From an uncultured Jannaschia sp. (lineage in GTDB: Bacteria > Pseudomonadota > Alphaproteobacteria > Rhodobacterales > Rhodobacteraceae), in NCBI GenBank assembly GCA_947494145.1, contig CANLTZ010000001.1:62001-126000 (forward strand): 64,000 nucleotides of DNA, read 5' to 3'. This document shows, piece after piece, positions 8,408 through 15,208 of the stretch. The notes below the pieces were generated by a model. That model made no database searches. It saw only the letters and a program-made list of their open reading frames with translations, and was not told where the DNA came from. Position 1 is the first letter of the stretch, and each line of letters begins with the position of its first letter. The position numbers were made by a program, and so were the translations under genes.

Positions 8408-10018
8408 TCATGGGAAAAGGCCGTGCAGAAACCAGTCGGGCGGGCCGCCGCGGCCATCGCCGGCCAGGCCTTCGCGGAACAGCCAGTAGCGGCCGCCACC
8501 TTCCACCTCGACCTTGTAATAGTCGCGCAGTCGGGCCGTGGCGCGTTCGCGCCACCATTCGGGGGCGATGCGTTCGGGGCCCTGGTGGCGGGCGATGCTG
8601 TAGGGTTTGCGGCGCCATTTGAAGCGGATGGGTGGGCCTTCGGGCACGGCATAGAGCACGTCGATCCGTTCGGGATTTTGCAGCAAGCGGATGGGCCGTT
8701 CGCGGGGCGGGGCCACCAGGCCGCCGCCGCCCAGGCCCCCGGGTGCCAGCAGGTCGGCACGGCCCGTCTTGGCGATGGCGGGCGCCCAGGTTTCGGCCCG
8801 TTCGGGAATGTGGCTTTCACGCGGGGCGGGGCTTTGCACGGAAGCCGCGCCCATGCGCGCCGACAGGCGGTCGACCAGGGTGGCCAGCGCGACCGCGCTA
8901 TCGGCTTCGCGATTGAGGCGCATCTGCGCCTCTGACAGGGGCTCGACCCGCGCGGCCTCGACCGTGATCGTGTCAAAGCCGAAGCCCGCATCGAGGGTTT
9001 CGAAATGCTTTTGCAGCAGGCGCAACAGATGGGCGGGGTCGCGGCTGGGCCGCGCGGTGCGGGCGTCGAAGCGGCTGGCATGGCCATCGACGCGGAACAG
9101 GTCGAGCCGCAGGTGGCGCGCGCCTTGCCCTTCGCGGGTGAGGTCGGCACAAAGCGCGGCCATGGCGTCAGGCAGCCAGGGCTGCGGGTCCATCACCGGC
9201 TCGGCCAGGCGTTTGACATGGCGGTAGCGCTGGGGCGGGGGCGGGCTGACGACGGGTTCGGGTAGGTGGCCCAGGGCCTGGTCCAGACGGCGCAGCGGCG
9301 TGGCCAGGTGCTTGCCGTCCTGCCCGAAGCGGCGGGCCAGCGTGGCGCGGGGGATGGCCATCAGATCGCCGATGCGCTTGAGGCCCAGCCGGTGTAGGAC
9401 CAGCCGCGTTTCCCCGTCGAGGCGCAGGGCCGCGATGGGCAGAGGTGCGAGGGTGTCGGGTAGGGTGTCAGGCGTGCAGATCGTGTCCGGCGCGCCGTGG
9501 CGGGCCAGGGCCCAGGCGGCGCCATGGGTGGGCGCGCAGGCCAAGCGGGCGGTCTGGCCCAGCGTCGCGAAGCGGGTGTGCATGTCGGCCAGCATCGCCG
9601 CTTCACCACCCCAAAGATGGGCCGAGCCGGTGGTGTCCAGAACCATCCCATCGCTGCCGTCGCTGGCCGACCAGGGGCACCAGCGGCGCGACCAGAGCGT
9701 CAGGCGCGTCAGGGCGGCGGCATCGCCCGCCAGATCGGCGGGCGCGACCAACAATTCGGGACAGAGCGCGCGGATATCGACCACGCGCGCGCCGCGCGCC
9801 GCACCCGCGGCGATGGCGGTGTCATTGGCGGCGTGGATGACGGGGCCGTGGCGCCCCTCGGCGGCCAGCACCAGGGGCTTGGCGGGGTCATAGGCGCCGG
9901 ATTGGGCCGCCGCCTCCCACGGCGCGGGGGGTGGTGTGGGGCGATTGACTTCGGCCCGTTCCCACAGCGCCATCGCGAAGCGGGGCAGCCAGATCGACAC
10001 AATGCGCTGCGCGGTCAT
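8408..10018 (-). CDS. imuB: Y-family-like DNA polymerase subunit ImuB
   Basis: The 536-residue protein starts MTAQRIVSIWLPRFAMALWE, the typical ImuB opening. It has the Y-family fold through residue ~330 (LACAPTHGAAWALARHG; a helix-hairpin-helix near LHRLGLKRIGDLMAIPRATL) and a long ImuB-specific C-terminal tail. ImuB is regarded as catalytically inactive and acts as a hub linking DnaE2, ImuA and the beta clamp. The start lies 131 nt inside the 3' end of imuA, so the two are probably translationally coupled. An upstream SOS box controls the unit. Confidence 0.92.
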   Translation of the reverse strand: MTAQRIVSIWLPRFAMALWERAEVNRPTPPPAPWEAAAQSGAYDPAKPLVLAAEGRHGPVIHAANDTAIAAGAARGARVVDIRALCPELLVAPADLAGDAAALTRLTLWSRRWCPWSASDGSDGMVLDTTGSAHLWGGEAAMLADMHTRFATLGQTARLACAPTHGAAWALARHGAPDTICTPDTLPDTLAPLPIAALRLDGETRLVLHRLGLKRIGDLMAIPRATLARRFGQDGKHLATPLRRLDQALGHLPEPVVSPPPPQRYRHVKRLAEPVMDPQPWLPDAMAALCADLTREGQGARHLRLDLFRVDGHASRFDARTARPSRDPAHLLRLLQKHFETLDAGFGFDTITVEAARVEPLSEAQMRLNREADSAVALATLVDRLSARMGAASVQSPAPRESHIPERAETWAPAIAKTGRADLLAPGGLGGGGLVAPPRERPIRLLQNPERIDVLYAVPEGPPIRFKWRRKPYSIARHQGPERIAPEWWRERATARLRDYYKVEVEGGGRYWLFREGLAGDGRGGPPDWFLHGLFP

Positions 10019-10571
10019 GTTCGGCCACCCATTCGCCGGGCGCGTGGCGGCGCGAGCGGAACAATTCGGCCCCCCAGCGGGCCCGACCGGGGGCGCGCGG
10101 GTCCAGCGTGTTGATGCCCGAAGCCAAGGGCGTCACGCGCCAGCGGTCGGGGGCGATGGACAGATCCACCGCGCCGTCCTGGCGCAACAGCCAAAGCGGC
10201 ACGCGATGGCGCCGGGCGCGCAGGCCCAGCCGTTTGGTCGCGGTGAAGTCGAGCGCCTTGGGATTGCCCCAGACCTCGCCGATGACGGCGGACAAGGCTT
10301 TGCATTCCAGTCCCTCCTCCATCGCCCAGAGTGCCTCGGCCCCGTCGCGGGCCGCGACCCTCAGGATGGGTCTGTGATCTCCGATGAGGGCCCGGATGCC
10401 GGGACCGTAGGGCAGGCCGCCTTCGCGGGCGGCCAAGCGGTCCTGCACCCACAGGATGGGGCCTGCGCGGCGCGCGGACTGGTCCAACTGGGCCAGGACC
10501 AAACCCGTCCCGGACCCGTCCCGCGTCTGCGAGAAGGCCTCCGTAAAGGGGGGCAAGGCATGGTCCGACAT
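9888..10571 (-). CDS. imuA: SOS mutagenesis protein ImuA
   Basis: The ATG at 10571 gives 227 residues (MSDHALPPFTEAF...), a normal ImuA length. The open frame extends upstream to 10808 but runs through the LexA box and a repeat, so it is not used as the start. ImuA is a RecA/SulA-like accessory protein of the mutasome; GPILWVQDRLAAREGGLPYG is typical. The C-terminal 43 codons overlap the start of imuB. A LexA operator lies 30 bp upstream of the start. The ribosome site is weak. Confidence 0.88.
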   Translation of the reverse strand: MSDHALPPFTEAFSQTRDGSGTGLVLAQLDQSARRAGPILWVQDRLAAREGGLPYGPGIRALIGDHRPILRVAARDGAEALWAMEEGLECKALSAVIGEVWGNPKALDFTATKRLGLRARRHRVPLWLLRQDGAVDLSIAPDRWRVTPLASGINTLDPRAPGRARWGAELFRSRRHAPGEWVAEHDRAAHCVDLAAPLRDGAVGTGRSQSPHTTPRAVGGGGPIRRL

Positions 10572-10600
10572 GGGCCGTGAACACCGGAGAATCGGTTTAT

Positions 10601-10615
10601 GTTCCCTTAATGTTC
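10601..10615. promoter_or_regulatory. LexA (SOS) operator of imuA-imuB-dnaE2
   Basis: The sequence GTTCCCTTAATGTTC is a perfect match to the alphaproteobacterial LexA box GTTC-N7-GTTC. It sits 30 bp upstream of the imuA ATG, where repressor would block the promoter. The family context (imuA-imuB-dnaE2 is SOS-induced in Caulobacter and relatives) makes this assignment strong. Confidence 0.9.
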
Positions 10616-10798
10616 TCTTTTTGGATCCCGTTTGTCGAGTCCCCTTTTGACGTCGATATGTCGGTGGGGCATGGGCCAGGGTGGGGGCGATGTTGTGCCA
10701 GATAGGGCGGAGGGCTTTGGTTTCGTGGGGAAAGCTTGGCGTCCAAGGATGCCTTCCCTCACCGCTTTGTCCTGAGACCGGAATCAAGCCCGCAGGGC

Positions 10799-10941
10799 GC
10801 CGATCCATCGACGGGCCGCCCCCCGGCCCGGCGATTTGGTTGATCTTGGTGCATCGCTGGGGCGGTGTAAGGATATGGCAGCCATAAAGCGCAACAGAAT
10901 GCCCGTCGGATCGCCGACCCGCGGCCCGTCGATGGACCGGC
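10799..10941 (-). repeat. 143-bp dispersed repeat with 21-bp inverted ends, copy A
   Basis: The left end begins GCCGATCCATCGACGGGCC and the right end is its inverted partner (20 of 21 positions match). In minus orientation the whole unit aligns to copy B at 19091-19234 with a single 1-nt gap and about 107 of 143 identical positions by hand count. This includes a conserved core GCTTTATGG(C/T)TGC. Similarity continues for about 28 bp past one inverted end. Copy A begins about 25 nt after the speE-like stop, in sense with that gene. Mismatches show no clear third-position bias, so it is probably not coding. Confidence 0.85.
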
Positions 10942-10966
10942 TCGCATGTTAAGTTGGCATGTCTTT

Positions 10967-12556
10967 CTAAAGCCGTTTCCGGTCTTCGGCGTAGCGCTGA
11001 TAAATGGTCGGCTCAAAGATGGAATTCACTTCAAGCGCCTTGGTGGGCAGAAGGTCGGCGGGGAAAATGGTCGCGGCGGTGAACGCCTGGGGCGTGAGGG
11101 CGCGCAGGCCATCGGGCAGGGTACCAAGGGCTGCCAGGTCGTCGCGCGATGCCATGTGAAAACCCCAGATGCCAAAAGATGGCACCGATGTCTGATAGCT
11201 GGTGATCTGCGGGAAGATCTGATCCAGCGTATGGGCCACCGTCCAATAGGTGTTGGTGGTGGCAAAGGGCGAAGACGATTGCGTCACCAGCGTCGCATCG
11301 GGCGCCATGATGGCCTGGACCATGGCATAGAACTCGACGGAATAGAGCTTCGACAAAGCCTCGTTATGGGGGTCGGGGAAGTCGATGATGATGCGGTCGT
11401 AGCTATGTTCCGTCTCTTGGACGAAGCGGAAGGCGTCGAGATTGTGGATATGGACCTTGGACGAGGCCAGGCTGTCCCCGTTGAGCCGGGTGACCGGGGC
11501 AAATTCGGTGCCCAGGCGCGTCATCTCGGGGTCGAGGTCCACCAGGTCGATGCGCTCGATCCCGTCGTGGCGCAGCACTTCACGCACGGCAAGGCCATCG
11601 CCGCCGCCCAGAATCAGGACATTGGCAGGCGCGCTATCGCCCCAGGACATGACGGGGTGCACTAGGAATTCGTGGTAGCGGTATTCGTCGACCTCGGCGA
11701 ATTGCAGATGCCCGTCGATGAACAGCCGGACATCGCCGTGGTCCCAGGTGTTGGTGACCACCAGCGATTGATACGGTGACTGGGTCTGCCAGACGATACG
11801 GTCGAAATAGAGGTGGTGCTGCGCCCAGCCCGTGATGCGCGAGGCGGCCAATGTCAGCACGAACAAGGCCACGACCGTCAGCACCACATAGCTGAGCATC
11901 CGGCGGAAATCGTCGAGATAATCGCGCAGCCAGAAGACGTTGAGAAGTGCCACAAGCGCGTTGGTCAGGCCCACGGCGAAGGATGCAGTGATCAAGCCCA
12001 GGGACGGCAGAAGCAGCAGGGGGAAGGCCACCGCGCCAAAGAGGGCGCCCACATAATCAAGCGACAGGACATCCGCGATGGATTCCCGCATGGAAGACCG
12101 CTGGGACAGGACCCGTGTAAGGACGGGGATTTCCAGGCCCACCAAAAAGCCGATGGTCAGGATGAAGCCGAACATGCCCACCTGGTAAAGCCAGGGCGCA
12201 AACGGGAAGAGCAGGAACAAGGAGATCGAGCACATGCCGCCCAAGATGGCGAGCATCAGTTCGATCTGGATGAAGGCCTGGATCAAGTTGCCCCGGATGA
12301 AGCGCGACACGTAGGACCCGATGCCCATGGCGAACATGAAAAAGCCGATGGTCAGCGAAAACTGATAGACTGAGTCGCCGATCAGGTAGCTCGACACCGT
12401 GCCGATGATCAGCTCATAGACGATGCCGCACATGGCAACGATGAGGACGGACCCCAGAAGGATGAATGCCTGCCGCTGGGGGAGGTCTGAATAGTCCCGC
12501 GTCTCGGGGCTCAGGGGCGCGTTCGGCCCTGGGGAGGTCAGGTCGGCGTTCGACAA
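10967..12556 (-). CDS. Membrane-fused spermidine synthase-like aminopropyltransferase
   Basis: The 529-residue protein has about seven hydrophobic helices at about residues 28-240, followed by a SpeE-type domain at about 250-520. The cofactor loop is LILGGGDGLAVREVL (GGGDG at about 317-321), with the acidic VDLDPEM at 339-345. The catalytic region is YDRIIIDFPDP at 386-396, where classical SpeE has a D-S-T/S-D-P motif. Such proteins would transfer an aminopropyl group from decarboxylated AdoMet to an amine at the membrane. It is the last gene of a cluster with an AdoMet decarboxylase, which supplies that donor. The acceptor is unknown and may not be putrescine. Confidence 0.85.
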   Translation of the reverse strand: MSNADLTSPGPNAPLSPETRDYSDLPQRQAFILLGSVLIVAMCGIVYELIIGTVSSYLIGDSVYQFSLTIGFFMFAMGIGSYVSRFIRGNLIQAFIQIELMLAILGGMCSISLFLLFPFAPWLYQVGMFGFILTIGFLVGLEIPVLTRVLSQRSSMRESIADVLSLDYVGALFGAVAFPLLLLPSLGLITASFAVGLTNALVALLNVFWLRDYLDDFRRMLSYVVLTVVALFVLTLAASRITGWAQHHLYFDRIVWQTQSPYQSLVVTNTWDHGDVRLFIDGHLQFAEVDEYRYHEFLVHPVMSWGDSAPANVLILGGGDGLAVREVLRHDGIERIDLVDLDPEMTRLGTEFAPVTRLNGDSLASSKVHIHNLDAFRFVQETEHSYDRIIIDFPDPHNEALSKLYSVEFYAMVQAIMAPDATLVTQSSSPFATTNTYWTVAHTLDQIFPQITSYQTSVPSFGIWGFHMASRDDLAALGTLPDGLRALTPQAFTAATIFPADLLPTKALEVNSIFEPTIYQRYAEDRKRL

Positions 12557-12585
12557 GGGACGGATCCTTCGGGTCTGAATCGAAA

Positions 12586-12618
12586 GGGCCCGGTCCGCCT
12601 TCGGGCGGGACCGGGCCC
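12586..12618. other. Long UUCG-capped hairpin between two cluster genes
   Basis: GGGCCCGGTCC and GGACCGGGCCC form an 11-bp perfect stem, extended by GCC/GGC around a TTCG tetraloop with one bulged G. It lies in the 82-bp gap before the speE-like gene. Only a short TTT follows on the minus strand, so it may be an attenuator or mRNA-processing element rather than a full terminator. Confidence 0.6.
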
Positions 12619-12638
12619 CATATGGTCGGGCGCGCGGC

Positions 12639-13226
12639 TTACTTGCCCGCGCGCGGACCGCCGGAGCGGGCCGAGGACGGGGCGGAGTAGCTGGCGCGCG
12701 GTGTGACCGAACGGTTGGCGAAGCTGGACTTGGAGATGCCCGCGCCGCGCTGCCGGTTGATCAGGCTACCGATCAGGACACCGGCCAGGATGCCGGAGCC
12801 GGAAAAGCGCAGGCCGGTGGAATTGCCCGCCACATCGGTGGCGATCAGGCGCTGGTTTTCCTCGTCGATTTCGACGGTGAAGACGCGGCCTTCTTCGGCG
12901 TCCTGGATACCGTTCCCATTGGCATCGGCGAAGCCCAGGAAGCTGGCATCGTTCTGCACCTCAAGTCCCAAGGTCTTGCCGTAGAAGCGCGGCTCCGCGT
13001 TCAGGACATCGGTGTAATAGGCGGTGAATTCGGCCATCTGCGCGTCGCCGACTTCGGTGACATTGTTTTCGCCAAGATAGCCTTGGTAATTCGTCAGCAC
13101 ATATTCCGTGCGGTCGAGAACTTGGCCCAGATCGGCGGTCTGCTCTTGCTGGGGTGCGAGAAAGACGGAATAGGCCACGAAGCCGCCGATCCCCAGAAAG
13201 GCGAGCAATTTGATCTGTTGAAACAT
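12639..13226 (-). CDS. Membrane-anchored protein with calcium-loop-like motif
   Basis: The ATG at 13226 follows AAGGAC and gives 195 residues. A hydrophobic N-terminal segment lies at about 5-24 (IKLLAFLGIGGFVAYSVFLA). A soluble part follows, with an EF-hand-like Asp/Asn loop DANGNGIQDAEE at 101-112. A second short hydrophobic stretch is at about 145-157 (ILAGVLIGSLINR), and the tail is Ser/Arg rich. No family is recognised. The position between a rhomboid-acetyltransferase fusion and a membrane aminopropyltransferase suggests a partner or substrate of those enzymes. The basic C-terminal tail (SKSSFANRSVTPRAS) could be a modification or proteolysis target, but this is speculation. Confidence 0.75.
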   Translation of the reverse strand: MFQQIKLLAFLGIGGFVAYSVFLAPQQEQTADLGQVLDRTEYVLTNYQGYLGENNVTEVGDAQMAEFTAYYTDVLNAEPRFYGKTLGLEVQNDASFLGFADANGNGIQDAEEGRVFTVEIDEENQRLIATDVAGNSTGLRFSGSGILAGVLIGSLINRQRGAGISKSSFANRSVTPRASYSAPSSARSGGPRAGK

Positions 13227-13243
13227 TGAAGAAGTCCTTACAC

Positions 13244-14509
13244 TTAGCCGTGGTCTGATGGCGTTGACGCCAGTGAGCATGTCCACCAGACCTGGTTCAA
13301 TCCTGGCGCAAAATAATCTTTCAGTTCACCGCAATTGATGAATCCGTGTGATGTGAAAGTCGCGCTATTGACCGCTGATATGTCAGAAGGGAGCGCAATT
13401 GTGGCAAGCCGCGCGCCGCCTTTGCGGATCTTTTCCAACCTATCATCCAAGCCGGACACGCCCGCGGGCTGGGCTTGCCAGATCAGGCCCGCAGTGCCGT
13501 CGGTTTCCGGCTCCCGCGCGGCACCGGTGATGGCGAGGCCGGTATCGGGATGCGGTGCGGGGGCGGGCCCGGCCTCATATTCTGGATTGGCCAGACCATA
13601 GATGATCTTGGCCTCGCCCGGCGCGTGGTAGTCAGGCACGGTCAGTTCCACCTCGGCACCGAAATCGGCATACATGCGGTGGGCGGCGGCATAGATGGGC
13701 TGCCCGTCTTCGGCATAATCCGATGTGGCGATGAAAAGCTTGCGGATGCCATCCTCTTTCAAGCGGCCAAGCAGGTCGTTGAGCATGGTGCTGCCCAGCC
13801 CGGCGCCCATTTCCGCTTCGGTCAGATAGGTCCAGGACAGCCAGGCAATGTCGGGCACCTGGTCATCCAGGCCATAGCCGGTGACGCCAATAACCCGGCT
13901 GCCGCGCGCAAGCACGAACATGCCCTCCAGATCGCCAGCCAGGAAGCCCTGTTCCGCTTCCAGCGCGTCGTCTTCATCGGTTTCCTCGATGATGGCGACG
14001 ACCTGGGCGATGTGGGTCATCTTCATGGGTTTCAGGCTGGGGTCTTTACTGCCGAAAAGGGAGCCGAACATGGCGAAACCTCCTCCGATGAGGGCCGAAA
14101 TGGTGTGGGTGGCGACCGACAGGTCTTGTGCGAAGGCGCTGACCTCGATGGCCAAGACAAGGGCGATGGCAATCAGTATCCAATCGCGGCTGCCGGGCGT
14201 GGCGGTTGCCAGCAATGTGTAGCAGGCAAGCCCATAGGCGGGCCCGGAGGCGCCGATGAAGGACGGACCCGTCAGCGCGTATTGCGCGAATGTGCCCGCC
14301 ACCGCGCAGGCGGCGACCAGGCCAAGGGTGCGGATGGGGCCGATCCGACGCTCGGCCACGGTGCCAGCGGCAAGGATGATGCCCAGATTGATCATCAGAT
14401 GGGTGGGGCTGCCATGGCGCAGCACACCCGCGAAAGCGTCGCCAAGGTCGGTCAGCGCGCCAGGGTTGCGGATGGGCCCCAGCCAGGCATGGGCCCCGGC
14501 CAGCAGCAA
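13244..14509 (-). CDS. Rhomboid protease fused to acetyltransferase-like domain
   Basis: The N-terminal membrane domain has rhomboid signatures: HGSPTHLMIN (His32, His37, Asn41), GASGPAYG with the catalytic Ser at about 88, and a later catalytic His in ATHTISALIGG (about 135). Residues ~165-310 resemble a GNAT fold (GAGLGSTMLNDLLGRLKEDG; VPDYHAPGEAKIIYG). A further C-terminal part (to 421) may be a degenerate second acetyltransferase half. The listed TTG start cuts into the first membrane helix; the frame is open upstream to about 14557, where a CTG overlaps the speD stop. The real N-terminus is therefore probably up to 16 residues longer. Head-to-tail packing with speD suggests coupled translation. 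Confidence 0.78.
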   Translation of the reverse strand: MLLAGAHAWLGPIRNPGALTDLGDAFAGVLRHGSPTHLMINLGIILAAGTVAERRIGPIRTLGLVAACAVAGTFAQYALTGPSFIGASGPAYGLACYTLLATATPGSRDWILIAIALVLAIEVSAFAQDLSVATHTISALIGGGFAMFGSLFGSKDPSLKPMKMTHIAQVVAIIEETDEDDALEAEQGFLAGDLEGMFVLARGSRVIGVTGYGLDDQVPDIAWLSWTYLTEAEMGAGLGSTMLNDLLGRLKEDGIRKLFIATSDYAEDGQPIYAAAHRMYADFGAEVELTVPDYHAPGEAKIIYGLANPEYEAGPAPAPHPDTGLAITGAAREPETDGTAGLIWQAQPAGVSGLDDRLEKIRKGGARLATIALPSDISAVNSATFTSHGFINCGELKDYFAPGLNQVWWTCSLASTPSDHG

Positions 14510-14553
14510 GCAGATCGACAGGGTGACCCATGGCGGGGCGGGCGTCGTCTGAG

Positions 14554-14937
14554 TCAGCCCGGCACCGCGATATCGGCCATGATGCCCCTCTCGATCCGGT
14601 TTACGTCTTCGCGGCGGGGCCGGAAGAAGCGGCGAAGGTGGTCAAGCGCAACCATCGGCTCGCAGGTGCCGCACATGAAGATATCGATGGCGGCATAGCC
14701 GTGTTCGGGCCACGTGTGGACCGAGATATGGGATTCCGCCAGCGTGGCCACGCCGGTGAAACCTGCGCGCGCCCCGAAATCATGCATCGACACGTCCAAA
14801 ACTGTGGCCCCGGCCACTTCGGCTGCCCTGCGGAACACATCCGTTGCCGGTTCGGCATCGAACAGGTTCTTTGCGCCGTGGAAGTCAGCAAGGACATGCG
14901 TGCCACAGACAAGCGGCAGGCGGGAAATCTGGTTCAT
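14554..14937 (-). CDS. speD: S-adenosylmethionine decarboxylase proenzyme (SpeH type)
   Basis: The protein is 127 residues, the size of the short bacterial/archaeal class 1B enzyme. It self-cleaves between Glu68 and Ser69 ([14 protein letters not shown]), converting the Ser into the pyruvoyl cofactor. His74 and Cys89 (IFMCG) are the conserved processing and catalytic residues. The product, decarboxylated AdoMet, is the aminopropyl donor for the SpeE-like enzyme encoded further along the cluster. The start MNQISRLP is chosen by family length; the ribosome site is weak. As first gene it probably carries the cluster promoter in the 270-bp gap upstream. Confidence 0.93.
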   Translation of the reverse strand: MNQISRLPLVCGTHVLADFHGAKNLFDAEPATDVFRRAAEVAGATVLDVSMHDFGARAGFTGVATLAESHISVHTWPEHGYAAIDIFMCGTCEPMVALDHLRRFFRPRREDVNRIERGIMADIAVPG

Positions 14938-15208
14938 GGGGGTCACACACGCGGGAACTGTATTTTTTCTTGACCGTAGAAGGCAGATAGCCATCGCGCA
15001 ATCACGGGTGTGGGGCGGTGGTTAAGAATGTTGCATATCGGACGGTAGTTGCCATCGGAGTGCCATTTTCTGGGCCGTCCAAAGGGCTGGGTTCCGCCAA
15101 ATGGCACGACAGGTCCGCGGCGTATCGGGCCGATGCCATGGCCGCGCCCCGCATTCCCGTCGCGTGCGCCCGGCTCGGGACGTCAGCCCAACACCCGCGC
15201 GCCGTCCC

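Larger units (their letters stand above)
10572..10966. other. Intergenic region upstream of imuA: SOS box and repeat A
   Basis: This 395-bp gap between the speE-like gene and imuA holds the LexA operator (10601-10615) and one copy of the 143-bp inverted-end repeat (10799-10941). Short open frames here (for example minus 10759-11016) read through the repeat and look spurious. Confidence 0.8.

Noticed and set aside
10759-11016. Small frames over the 143-bp repeat, with partly similar peptides in both copies.
   Set aside because: The match between copies shows no third-position bias and copy A has a 1-nt shift, so coding is not supported.
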